From Paenibacillus timonensis (lineage in GTDB: Bacteria > Bacillota > Bacilli > Paenibacillales > Paenibacillaceae), in NCBI RefSeq assembly GCF_022427145.1, contig NZ_JAKSXN010000048.1:1-43767 (forward strand): 43,767 nt of DNA, read 5' to 3'. The notes below the pieces were generated by a model, which searched no databases, had not been told where the DNA came from, and worked only from the letters and a program-made list of their open reading frames with translations. This document shows, piece by piece, positions 15,096-23,363 of the stretch; within the stretch, counting starts at the first letter, position 1, and each line of letters opens with the position of its first letter. A program made the translations under genes and the position numbers.

Positions 15096-16274
15096 ATGAC
15101 GACAACGCAAACGAAGGATTCCTCATCCATCGGTTACCGCGAAACCTGGGCGGAAGTATCGCTGGATGCGATCGCCCATAATGCGGGCCTGTTCCGCAAA
15201 CAAGCGGCCCAGGGCTGCCGGGTGATGGCCGTGGTCAAAGCGAACGGGTACGGGCACGGTGCCGTACAAGCGGCGCAAGCCGCGATCCGCGCTGGCGCCG
15301 AATACCTGGGCGTTGCCCTCGTCGACGAAGCGCTGCAGCTTCGGGCCGCCGGCATATCACAGCCTATTCTCGTGCTCGGCTACACGCCACCGCGTGGGGT
15401 GGAAGCGGCCGTCCGGCACGGGATAACCTTAACGGTTTATACCGAGGACGTGCTACGGGAAGCGATCGCTTGCGCGAAAAAACAACGGCGCGAGGCTCGC
15501 ATTCATTTGAAATTCGATACCGGGATGACCCGAATCGGCTTGCCTTCCGCCGAAGCGGTGATCGGGATGGCCGAACAAGCCGCCGCCGCCGCGCCCTTCG
15601 TCGCGCTGGAAGGCTTGTTTACGCATTTTGCCGATGCGGACGGTCCCGATCCGGCGTTTACCTTGGAGCAATTCGCCCGGTTCAGCGCCTGTATCGACGC
15701 CCTGGAAGCCCACGGCCTGCACATCCCGATCAAGCATTGTTGCAATAGCGCCGCGGCGATGCGCTTTCCGCGGATGCATCTCGACATGATCCGGGTCGGG
15801 ATCGCATTGTACGGGTTATACCCATCCGCGCGGTTGCGGCTGCCGGAATACCCGTTGCGTCAGGCGATGCAGCTGAAGACGAAAATCGCCTCGCTCCAGC
15901 GGATCGAGCCGGGCCGCACCGTCAGTTACGGCCGGACGTACCGGGCGGCAACGGAACGGATCGCCGCTACCATCCCGGTCGGTTATGCCGACGGCTTGTC
16001 GCGGGCGCTGTCCAATTGCGGCTACGCGCTGGTGCGCCGGCAGCGGGTCCCGATTATCGGCCGGATCTGCATGGATCAGGCGATGCTGGACGTGACCGAG
16101 GCGGAAGGCATCCGCGCGGGCGACGAGGTCGTGATCTTCGGCGGCAATGGGGTGGAGGCATCGATCTCGATCGACGAAGTGGCCGCCTGGATGGGCACGA
16201 TCAATTATGAAGTCGTTTGTTTAATCGGTTCAAGAGTGCCGCGCGTCTATCATGACGCTTCGAAATTCGTGTGA
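15096..16274 (+). CDS. alr: Alanine racemase
   Basis: 392 residues of the fold-type III PLP racemase family. The PLP lysine is K48 in VVKANGYGHG, the second catalytic base is the tyrosine in TVSYGRTY, and RIGLPSAEA, HCCNSAAA, RVGIALYGLYP and GRICMDQ are family motifs. It converts L-alanine to D-alanine for the Ddl reaction and for wall synthesis. AGAGG nine bases before ATG 15096 sets the start; the in-frame ATG at 15048 would overlap the divergent adeR leader. The intergenic region has an imperfect dyad ATGG..TTTTCAAAA..CCAT (15049-15067) that could be a regulator site. The last gene of the island, it ends at a strong bidirectional terminator. Confidence 0.97.
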   Translation: MTTTQTKDSSSIGYRETWAEVSLDAIAHNAGLFRKQAAQGCRVMAVVKANGYGHGAVQAAQAAIRAGAEYLGVALVDEALQLRAAGISQPILVLGYTPPRGVEAAVRHGITLTVYTEDVLREAIACAKKQRREARIHLKFDTGMTRIGLPSAEAVIGMAEQAAAAAPFVALEGLFTHFADADGPDPAFTLEQFARFSACIDALEAHGLHIPIKHCCNSAAAMRFPRMHLDMIRVGIALYGLYPSARLRLPEYPLRQAMQLKTKIASLQRIEPGRTVSYGRTYRAATERIAATIPVGYADGLSRALSNCGYALVRRQRVPIIGRICMDQAMLDVTEAEGIRAGDEVVIFGGNGVEASISIDEVAAWMGTINYEVVCLIGSRVPRVYHDASKFV

Positions 16275-16378
16275 CAAAAGGTACCATACCTTTGGCATCA
16301 TAATCCAAGTTTTGGGTTTCGTAAAGAGTTTTTACTCGTTTCAGTCGCGATATAACCCCTTCGCGTTATGTTACCTAA

Positions 16379-16419
16379 CACAAAACCCCTGCTCTGTTTG
16401 TCAGAGCAGGGGTTTTGTG
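16379..16419. terminator. Bidirectional terminator between alr and the ArsR-type gene
   Basis: A perfect 18-bp stem (16379-16396 with 16402-16419) has a five-base loop, a GC-rich core and A/T arms. It lies between two converging genes and can stop transcription from both sides. Confidence 0.9.
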
Positions 16420-16430
16420 CTGGAAAACGA

Positions 16431-17360
16431 TCAAGAACGGCGGGTGAAAGATAACACGATGTCCTGCGGGTAATCGCCAAAGCCGCTGCCGAACAGGTTG
16501 AGCCCCCGTTGATTGGCGGCATCCTCGCAGACCTCGAATCGGACGCGGATCGGCTTGTTGAACGCCAAGCCCAGCCCGGGGATCGCGGTAGGCCCGGCGG
16601 AAACGCCGTTAACGAAGCTGCCTTCCCGGGTCACGCGCCATTCGGTAAGCTGCCCGTATTGGGTGCCGCCTTTCCACTTCTCGGGCGTCAGTTTGCCTTG
16701 GCGCTCGCCGAAATCGCCGGGGCTGGTCCAGGTGCCCACCGGCAAGCCGTTCACGCTGACCGTAATGTCGGAAGGCCAATCTTCCCGGAATCCCGGGGCT
16801 TCGGAGCAAACCTCCGCCCGAATGCAGAGCTCCTCCAGTTCTACGCTCGGCGGCAGCGGATTGGCAAAATAATATTCGACGTACCCCGCCTCGGCGAACC
16901 ATAACAGCGCGGCCTCGGTCCGTTCCGGCATATAAAACGCCCGGGGATCGTCCTGGGAGCCGATCAGGCCCGCGTCGCGCCCGACCATGCCGCAAGGCGG
17001 GCTTACTGAGCAGATGGAATACATGCCGATGGGCATGTGAATTTCCTCGACCTGATGGAGCCCTTCCCCCGGCTGGGTCGGGAGTTCCAGGAGAATGGAG
17101 CGGCAGGTAACCGAGCAGATTTTCTCCCGGTTGGCCCCCGGGGCGGAGACGATCAGCTCGGCTTGCTCCAGAATCTGCACGTTGATGGATATGGTCGGCT
17201 GGGCGACGCCAAGCGCTTCGGCCAACTGGCTGATGCTCATCGGCTGCCTGCCCAGCGCTTCGAGAATGCGGACGCGAACGTCCCCGGACAGCGCTTTGGC
17301 CACGTCGAGAATCCGGGAAGCCGGATAGCGTTGGGTGTCCTGACGGTGCGATTCACTCAT
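16431..17360 (-). CDS. ArsR-type HTH regulator with a C-terminal ligand-like domain shared with the GH2
   Basis: 309 residues. An ArsR-type winged helix occupies about 14-90 (LSGDVRVRILEALG, then SISQLAEALGVAQPTISINVQIL). No metal-binding cysteine set typical of ArsR/SmtB is obvious there. Residues about 160-309 look like a beta-sandwich. Its motifs recur in the same order in the C-terminal 170 residues of the neighbouring GH2 enzyme: ELEEL, then V-x-V-x-x-x-G-x-PVG, P-x-D/G-D, YGQL, GLNLFG and GDYPQDI ending in an R-rich tail. The regulator is divergent from the GH2 and probably controls it and itself, sensing a sugar through this domain (inference). AAAGGA nine bases before ATG 17360 sets the start. 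Converging with alr, it ends at the shared terminator. Confidence 0.82.
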   Translation of the reverse strand: MSESHRQDTQRYPASRILDVAKALSGDVRVRILEALGRQPMSISQLAEALGVAQPTISINVQILEQAELIVSAPGANREKICSVTCRSILLELPTQPGEGLHQVEEIHMPIGMYSICSVSPPCGMVGRDAGLIGSQDDPRAFYMPERTEAALLWFAEAGYVEYYFANPLPPSVELEELCIRAEVCSEAPGFREDWPSDITVSVNGLPVGTWTSPGDFGERQGKLTPEKWKGGTQYGQLTEWRVTREGSFVNGVSAGPTAIPGLGLAFNKPIRVRFEVCEDAANQRGLNLFGSGFGDYPQDIVLSFTRRS

Positions 17361-17430
17361 CTTAATATTCCTTTCTTCAACGGGTAACCCCAATTAAGTC
17401 AACACACGTATTAGAATCAAACCTGTAGCC

Positions 17431-17459
17431 AGTGTACATCAAAAATGGTGTATTGTAAA
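17431..17459 (-). promoter_or_regulatory. Promoter of the ArsR-type gene
   Basis: On the minus strand TTTACA (17459-17454), a 17-bp spacer and TACACT (17436-17431) lie about 70 bp upstream of ATG 17360. The -35 hexamer overlaps the dyad at 17452-17467, consistent with autoregulation. Confidence 0.5.
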
Positions 17460-17467
17460 TTTATAAT
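17452..17467. promoter_or_regulatory. Candidate operator between the ArsR-type gene and the GH2
   Basis: ATTGTAAATTTATAAT is a 16-bp dyad with one mismatched pair, centred on TAAATTTA. It lies between the two divergent promoters and ends 5 bp before the GH2 -35 hexamer. ArsR-type proteins usually bind AT-rich dyads like this. Binding is not shown. Confidence 0.45.
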
Positions 17468-17472
17468 ATACA

Positions 17473-17501
17473 TTGTGAATAGATAATATATATGCTATCA
17501 T
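17473..17501 (+). promoter_or_regulatory. Promoter of the GH2 gene
   Basis: TTGTGA (17473-17478), a 17-bp spacer and TATCAT (17496-17501) lie about 58 bp before the GH2 ATG, in the most AT-rich part of the divergent region. Confidence 0.55.
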
Positions 17502-17559
17502 GGGGGCGAAATAATCCAATAATCAGGATCCAGTTGAAAATGAAAGGTGTGCAAACTTG

Positions 17560-20313
17560 ATGACGAATCAATCGTTAACGGCGGGAGCGCCCGCGATTCC
17601 GCGCCCGGAGCACCCCCGGCCGGATTGGCAGCGGACGGATTGGCTCAATCTGAACGGAACCTGGTCGTTCCGGTTCGAGCCGATCGGCGAAGGGGCCGGC
17701 ACGTCCTGGGAGGATGGAGAAGCAAAGGACTTTCCGGAACGGATCGAGGTGCCGTTTTCCTGGTCCAGCCCGTTGTCCGGCATCGGCAAAAACGAAGCGG
17801 GCATCGGTTGGTACCGGCGGACCGTCGCCTGGAGACCGGAAGCGGCAGGGTCGCGGATTTTCCTCCATTTTGGCGCCGTCGATTATCGGTGCGACGTTTG
17901 GGTTAACGGCGTCCATGCCGGATCGCACCAAGGCGGATACGGCAACTTCGAGTTTGAGGTGACGGACCGTTGGAACGCGGGAGGGGAAAATGTGATCCTC
18001 GTTCGCGCGGAGGATGCGGACGGAGATAATCAAGCGCGCGGCAAGCAGGGGTACGGCGAGATTCGCGGCATTTGGCAGCCGGTCTGGCTGGAGGCGCGGC
18101 CGATGGTCTATGTGCGGGACGCGAAGTTCCGCACGTCACTCGACGGCCGGGTAGAAGTGACGGCCCGCATCGTTGCCAAGGAAGCCTCGGCGGCTACGCT
18201 CGCCCTGCGGTTTCAAGACGGGACCGTAGAGCATGCGGAAGAATTGACGCTGGCCGCCGGCGAGAATACGGTCCATACCTCGTTTCAGGTGGCAGAGCCC
18301 CGGCTGTGGAGCCCGGAAACGCCGCATCTGTACGAAGGGGAGCTGCGACTGACGGCGGCTTCCGGGGAGGACGCGGTCGCCACGTATTTCGGCATTCGCG
18401 AAATCAGCACCGCCCGTTTCGGGCAGCGGGATTACCGCTGGATCACGTTGAACGGAAAGCCGATTTACCTGAACGGTACGCTGGACCAATCTTTTCACCC
18501 CACCGGCTATTTCACCTATCCGACCGACGAGGACATGCGGGACGAAATTTTCTTGATGAAGCGCCTTGGGCTGAACTTCGCGCGGATCCACATCAAGCCG
18601 GAAGAACCCCGCAAGTTGTATTGGGCGGATAAGCTTGGCCTGCTCATCATGCAGGATATGCCCTGCTTCTGGGGTGAACCCGGCGAATCGGCGCGAACGG
18701 CTTACGAAAGCGAAGCTCGCGAGGTCATCGAGCGGGACTACAATCACCCGTCGATTTTTTCCTGGATCATGTTTAATGAAACCTGGGGGTTGAAATCGGG
18801 GAAAGCGGCAGGCAGCTTGACCGGGGATGAATTCGGCAACATGAATTATTTGCCCGAGACCCAGGAATGGGTCCAAGGGATCTACCGCTGGGCTAAAGAA
18901 ACGGACCCGACGCGTCTCGTGGAGGACAATTCCGCCTGCAACTGGGACCATGTCGAAACGGACTTGAACACGTGGCATTTTTATGTGAACGGGTATGAAA
19001 AGGTGCGCGAGCATATCGACAATGTGGTGTCCAACACGTATCCGGGGTCGACGTTCAACTACATCGGCGGTCGAACGCAGACGGACGCGCCGCTGATGAA
19101 CAGCGAATGCGGCAACGTGTGGGGCATCGAGCACAGCGCGGGGGACAGCGACCTGGCTTGGCATTACCATTACATGCTGAACGAATTCCGCCGCCATGAC
19201 AAAATGTGCGGTTTCGTGTTTACGGAATTCCGGGACGTGACGAACGAATTCAACGGGTATTACCGGCTGGACGGAACAGAAAAAGACTTCGGCTACGGCG
19301 AATTCGTACCGGGCATGACGCTCGTCGACCTGCATGCGCCGGACTTCATCGTTATCGACGCGCCTCCTTCGCAAACGGCCGCCGCCGGGGCGAAGGTGTC
19401 CGTGCCCCTGCTGCGGTCCAGCTTTTCGGACCGGTACCACGGCCGCGCGCTCACACTCGTTTGGGAGCTGTGGCACGACGATCTAGGCGTCCGCGTTGTA
19501 GCGGACCGCGGCGAGCGTGCCGTCGCCTGGGAGGATTACGGCGTGGCGGAGCTGGCTCCGCTCGAGGTCGCGATGCCTAAACAAGACGCTGTTGCGGTGC
19601 TGGCCTTGCGGCTGGTCGCCGAGGGTGGCGAGACGGTGTCGCGCAACTTCGTCGCGTTCGACGTGCGCGGCGACGGCAGCGTTCCCGAGTCCACCGGCGG
19701 CATCCGCACGGTGAGCGTCCCGGTGGGCGGCTTCGCGCAGCAGACGTTTGCGGTGCAATGGGAGGCAATCCAAGGAACGAAGGTCAGCGGCGCGGGCGCA
19801 GGCGCCTTCACGTATGAGGTTCGGCTGCCGGAACGGGAGGAGCTGGCGTTGATCGGCGACATCGAAATCGCCTTCGAAGCCGGCGCCAAAAGGGTGCTCG
19901 CCCGCAACCTCGAAGGCGTCAAAACGAGCGATCACGGGATCGGCTACATGCATGGGGCCTCCGCCAACGTCGAATACAACCCGAACACCTACTACATGAC
20001 GGATGAAATGCGCCATGAGTCCAAGGTGACGGTTTGTATCGACGGCGAGCCTGTGGGAAGCGTACACCTTCCCGACGATCCGGCGGACGCCCGCGGATTA
20101 TTGTCCTGGCATTACCAGCCGGTCGATAACCGCTTGGACGAAGCCGGTTCGTACGGGTATCTGTGCCGCATCAAGGTACCCGGGCGCATCGCCGCCAAAT
20201 TGGATCGTAACCGCCGCTTCCGGCTGGAGCTGCGTGCCGGGGAAGGCGGGCTGGCGTTGTACGGCCGGAACGCCGGGCGCTATCCGCTGGACATTCAGGT
20301 GCGCTGCCGTTAA
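17560..20313 (+). CDS. Glycoside hydrolase family 2 enzyme with extra C-terminal domain
   Basis: 917 residues. The N-terminal jelly-roll sugar-binding domain (about 20-190: LNGTWSFRFEP, GIGWYRRTV, VDYRCDVWVNG) is followed by an Ig-like domain and the TIM barrel (about 290-600). The acid/base is E407 in MFNETWG and the nucleophile E516 in MNSECGN. The fold is that of beta-galactosidase, glucuronidase or mannosidase enzymes; the substrate cannot be fixed. There is no signal peptide, so it acts in the cytoplasm on imported sugars. The last ~170 residues (from about 750) form a domain that matches the C-terminal half of the divergent regulator. AAAGGTG ten bases before ATG 17560 sets the start; a TTG three bases earlier is possible. 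No transporter is adjacent. Confidence 0.9.
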   Translation: MTNQSLTAGAPAIPRPEHPRPDWQRTDWLNLNGTWSFRFEPIGEGAGTSWEDGEAKDFPERIEVPFSWSSPLSGIGKNEAGIGWYRRTVAWRPEAAGSRIFLHFGAVDYRCDVWVNGVHAGSHQGGYGNFEFEVTDRWNAGGENVILVRAEDADGDNQARGKQGYGEIRGIWQPVWLEARPMVYVRDAKFRTSLDGRVEVTARIVAKEASAATLALRFQDGTVEHAEELTLAAGENTVHTSFQVAEPRLWSPETPHLYEGELRLTAASGEDAVATYFGIREISTARFGQRDYRWITLNGKPIYLNGTLDQSFHPTGYFTYPTDEDMRDEIFLMKRLGLNFARIHIKPEEPRKLYWADKLGLLIMQDMPCFWGEPGESARTAYESEAREVIERDYNHPSIFSWIMFNETWGLKSGKAAGSLTGDEFGNMNYLPETQEWVQGIYRWAKETDPTRLVEDNSACNWDHVETDLNTWHFYVNGYEKVREHIDNVVSNTYPGSTFNYIGGRTQTDAPLMNSECGNVWGIEHSAGDSDLAWHYHYMLNEFRRHDKMCGFVFTEFRDVTNEFNGYYRLDGTEKDFGYGEFVPGMTLVDLHAPDFIVIDAPPSQTAAAGAKVSVPLLRSSFSDRYHGRALTLVWELWHDDLGVRVVADRGERAVAWEDYGVAELAPLEVAMPKQDAVAVLALRLVAEGGETVSRNFVAFDVRGDGSVPESTGGIRTVSVPVGGFAQQTFAVQWEAIQGTKVSGAGAGAFTYEVRLPEREELALIGDIEIAFEAGAKRVLARNLEGVKTSDHGIGYMHGASANVEYNPNTYYMTDEMRHESKVTVCIDGEPVGSVHLPDDPADARGLLSWHYQPVDNRLDEAGSYGYLCRIKVPGRIAAKLDRNRRFRLELRAGEGGLALYGRNAGRYPLDIQVRCR

Positions 20314-20441
20314 GACGATACACGGCCATTAACGGTACGTCACCGCTAACATGGGCCCCGCTACCGGCCAAATGAAAGGCCGTCGGGCTTGTGAACAATG
20401 GCCACCCCTATGGGGTGGTCTACAATTTTCGGGGCCCTAAA

Positions 20442-20644
20442 CAAATAAGGGCAAAAAATGCCCTTATTTGCCCCAAAAACCGGCATTGCCCGAAAATAGA
20501 GGACATTTTCGCCCTTATTTTCGAGCGAAATGCTAGAAATGCCTATTTTGGGGGCGGAAGTCACAAAATAGAGGCAAAAAGTTCCCTTATTTTTCCGAGC
20601 AGCAGCGCTCAGAGCCGAATAAGGGCATAAATTACCCTTATTCG
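20442..20644. repeat. Cluster of four AT/GGG hairpins between GH2 and ohyA
   Basis: The ~410 bp between these converging genes hold no ORF but four inverted repeats built on AATAAGGG/CCCTTATT. They are 20442-20453 with 20459-20470 (perfect 12-bp stem), 20492-20522 (imperfect, GAAAATA..TATTTTC), 20541-20550 with 20564-20575 (GCCTATTTTG..CAAAATAGAGGC), and 20616-20625 with 20635-20644 (perfect 10-bp stem). A smaller CCACCCC/GGGGTGG hairpin precedes them at 20402-20418. They may end transcription from both sides, or be a small mobile intergenic repeat. Confidence 0.7.
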
Positions 20645-20722
20645 TGTCTCCTGGGCGAAAGAAGGGAAAGGCACACCCTGAGCTTTAGCTCTAGTAGAAC
20701 CTTAATCTCTGTTATCCGGCTC

Positions 20723-22428
20723 CTACCCGTTCAGCAGCTTGGCGATTTCCGTGCCGGACAGTAACTCGCCCAGCGATTTGTCCAGCGGCATCGGCTTGTT
20801 GCCGAGGCAGGTCCGCACCGCGGTCAGCAGGACGCGCACGTCGTATCGGCTGGGGTGCACGGGGATCACTTCCTTCTCCAGCTTCAGCAGCCGGTATACC
20901 GCCATCATCGCCGTACGGACGGAATATTCCACCGTAAACACGCAGTCGTCCGGGACCTCGGCAAACTGCCCGAGGAAAGCGAGGTTGACGCTGCCCTGCG
21001 GCACGACCTGCGGACGGTCGCCAGCCACGCGCGGCATGAACTGCGAAGTGATATACGGCATCATACAGGGAATGGAATAACGTTGGTCGTATGGGCCAGA
21101 ATTTCCGGTATGCGGTCCTTCAACCCCATATGGTAGCAGAGCTCTTCCAGCAGCTCGCGTCCGGTGCAATCGGCCATCTTCTTGCCGACGTAGTTGCCGA
21201 CCGCATCGGGGAACAATCCATAGGCCCACAGGACTTTGACGTTGTCCGGCTGGTTGAGGAAATGCGGCTGCTTCGGCGCGGTCCACGACATCAGCCAGTT
21301 GGAATCCTTGATCGTCACGACGCCGCCCATCCCCGGCAAATCGCCGGTTAACTCAAGCAAATGCGGGAATACAATCTCGTCATCGGTGAGGGTAATCGTA
21401 AAGGACAGCCATTTGGTTTTGTCGATATCCCCGCAAAACACCTCCGGCCGGCCGAAATCGGGAGATTTGACGGCCAGCTTCTCCCACAAGCTCCAGCAGC
21501 CGCGTTCATCGACGGACCGATTTAAAACGGCAGGCCGGTTCAGGTCGCCTTTCGTGGAGTTTTCCGTCATCGAGCCGTTCGTGACCATGACCAGATCGCC
21601 CCGCGAGACGGGAATCGTCTTGGCCGCCCCGTTTACCTTTAGGTGGATGGCGGTGACGATCTTTTCGCCGCCCGACACATCGAGTTCCAGGTCGACGACC
21701 TGATGCCCCTTGTTGAAGCGGACGCCCTGCGCTTCCAGCCATTTCACCAGCGGAAGGATCAGCGAATCGTATTGGTTGTATTCCGTATGCAAAATGCCCT
21801 TCAAGCGGTTCATGCCGGAAATCAGATGCATAAAACGTTCCATGTAACGCTTCACTTCCACGACGCTGTGCCAGTTCTCGAACGCAAACATGGAGCGCCA
21901 GAAATACCAGAAATTCGTTTCCAGGAAACTCAGGTCGAAAAATTGCTCAATCGTCGTTCTCCCCAGCTTCTCTTCGGTCAGCATCGCCAGTTTGCCAAGC
22001 TGCAAAGCATGCGCCGTCGACAGCCCCAGCGTGGAAAAATCCGCTTGTTGTCCGGCGTTCTCCACCAGCCGGCAATGCGATTCGATCGGCTCCGCCAGAT
22101 TCAATTCGCGGAATTCGTCCAACACGGTCCGGTCGGGATTGGTCAACGACGGGATGAAGCCGAACAGCTCCATAAAACATTCGAAATGCTCTTCGATTTC
22201 GCGTCCGCCGCGCGCGCTGTAGCCGTCTTTGGCGTTGCCCGCGCCGTCCATCGAACCGCCGTATACGGCGGACTCCTCCAGGATATGGATGTTTTTCCCC
22301 GGCATGTGCCCGTCGCGGATCAGGAAAGCCGCGGCCGATAAAGAGCCGATGCCTCCGCCGACCAAATACGCCTTTTTCGCCGCGATGCCTTCCGGAACCC
22401 GCGGATGAATTCTTTGATACGTTCCCAT
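20723..22428 (-). pseudogene. ohyA: Oleate hydratase, frameshifted by a 5-bp tandem duplication
   Basis: The whole family length is present but in two frames. Codons from ATG 22428 to about 21074 encode the FAD-binding start (AYLVGGGIGSLSAAAFLI), AVYGGSMDGAG, the DLVMVTNGSMTENST region and FWYFWRSMFAFENWHS, reaching NVIP. The frame then runs to a stop after three wrong residues. The rest (CMMPYITSQFMPR, QGSVNLAFLGQFAEV, FTVEYSVRTAM, KLLNG) continues in another frame to 20723. The break is a duplicated GGAAT (21069-21073, 21074-21078); removing one copy restores NVIPCMMPY exactly. Intact enzymes add water to oleate and linoleate to detoxify unsaturated fatty acids. AAAGGA before ATG 22428 sets the start. 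It may be a real pseudogene, a reversible slip variant, or a sequence error. Confidence 0.9.
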
Positions 22429-22494
22429 AAGTCGTCTTCCTTTCTCTAATAGAGTAGGTTCCCTGCTCATGAGCTGCTTCCAATATATCCGCCG

Positions 22495-22540
22495 AAAAAA
22501 AACAAAACCATGGACACTTGAAGGCAAATGTCCATGGTTT
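22495..22540 (-). terminator. Terminator between the TetR-type gene and ohyA
   Basis: A perfect 12-bp stem AAACCATGGACA (22505-22516) pairs with TGTCCATGGTTT (22529-22540). On the minus strand G and eight Ts follow (22502-22495). It would end the regulator transcript before ohyA, so ohyA probably has its own start or depends on read-through; no clear promoter is seen in the remaining 65 bp. Confidence 0.85.
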
Positions 22541-22607
22541 GCACATGCGGGAAACATTGTGTCGTTTGTGAGCAACGTGTGAATTTAAGCAAGCAAGGGG
22601 ACCTGGT

Positions 22608-23171
22608 TTACCCGTGCCGATAGTTTTCCAAACTGCGGGCCAGATTGCCGTCGAGGATTTTACCGACCTTGTCGGCGATTTCGACCGGATCCGTGTTGGC
22701 CCCAGCATTCAGCCATTCGATCACCTGCCCGCGGACGGCCAGCGTGTAAAAATCGGCAACCTCCTGTTGGGCGCGTAAGCTCACATCCCGATCTTGCGCC
22801 AACTCCCGCACGACTTCGATCGCAACGCCGTAAATCACATCGTACAGAAACTTTTCCAGATGCTCGCGCCCTAATGAATGAAAGGAGTTCAGGCACATGG
22901 TCTTCTGTTTCTGCGTATAACGCAGCACGCTCAAAAACCCTTGCTTCCAGCCGGCAACATTGCGGTACGGCTCAAGGCCTTCGATGACTTCCGTCCGGTA
23001 TACCCAGCCGAGCAATTCGTAAATGTCCCGAAAGTGATTGTAAAAGGTGTGCCGGGTGACGCCGCAGTCCGCCGTAATCTGCCGGATCGTGATTTTGTTC
23101 AGCGGAACGGTAAGCATCAGCTTTTTCAAAGAACGGGCCAGCGCATTTTTGGTGATTTGGGAGTACGACAC
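22608..23171 (-). CDS. TetR/AcrR-family regulator
   Basis: 187 residues. The N-terminal TetR helix-turn-helix (about 8-55) has KMLTVPL-type and KITIRQITADCGVTRHTFYNHF segments, the latter a typical recognition helix. The C-terminal part is the all-helical ligand and dimer domain of the TetR_C_8 (DhaS-like) kind. The start is a GTG at 23171, with GGAGGGGG seven bases upstream. It lies directly upstream of the oleate hydratase gene on the same strand. TetR-type regulators often accompany fatty-acid hydratases, so a fatty-acid effector is plausible but unproven. It is divergent from the aldo/keto reductase gene; an inverted repeat between them could be its operator. Confidence 0.88.
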   Translation of the reverse strand: MSYSQITKNALARSLKKLMLTVPLNKITIRQITADCGVTRHTFYNHFRDIYELLGWVYRTEVIEGLEPYRNVAGWKQGFLSVLRYTQKQKTMCLNSFHSLGREHLEKFLYDVIYGVAIEVVRELAQDRDVSLRAQQEVADFYTLAVRGQVIEWLNAGANTDPVEIADKVGKILDGNLARSLENYRHG

Positions 23172-23220
23172 GACCTATCCCCCTCCCGGAAAGATGTTAT
23201 TATCAGGAATTAAAAGAGAA

Positions 23221-23255
23221 AATATGGTAATTGAGTTTAACCAGTATACCATATT
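23221..23255. promoter_or_regulatory. Inverted repeat between the TetR-type gene and the reductase
   Basis: AATATGGTA (23221-23229) and TACCATATT (23247-23255) are perfect 9-bp arms separated by 17 bp, in the divergent control region. On the minus strand the right arm overlaps an extended -10 (TGGTATACT) for the TetR-type gene. It is a candidate operator for that regulator. Confidence 0.45.
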
Positions 23256-23363
23256 ACTGAAGGGGACAGGAGGGAATTGCATTGCGACTTATCGGGATTC
23301 GAGCTAGAATATGGGGCAGGAGTCACGGTTCCCCAAATCCAAACATCGCAGGAGCGTGAGAGG

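Noticed and set aside
20723..21286. Separate gene for the 187-codon frame at the ohyA 3' end
   Set aside because: Its second half is the continuation of oleate hydratase after the frameshift, and its first part is out-of-frame shadow sequence.
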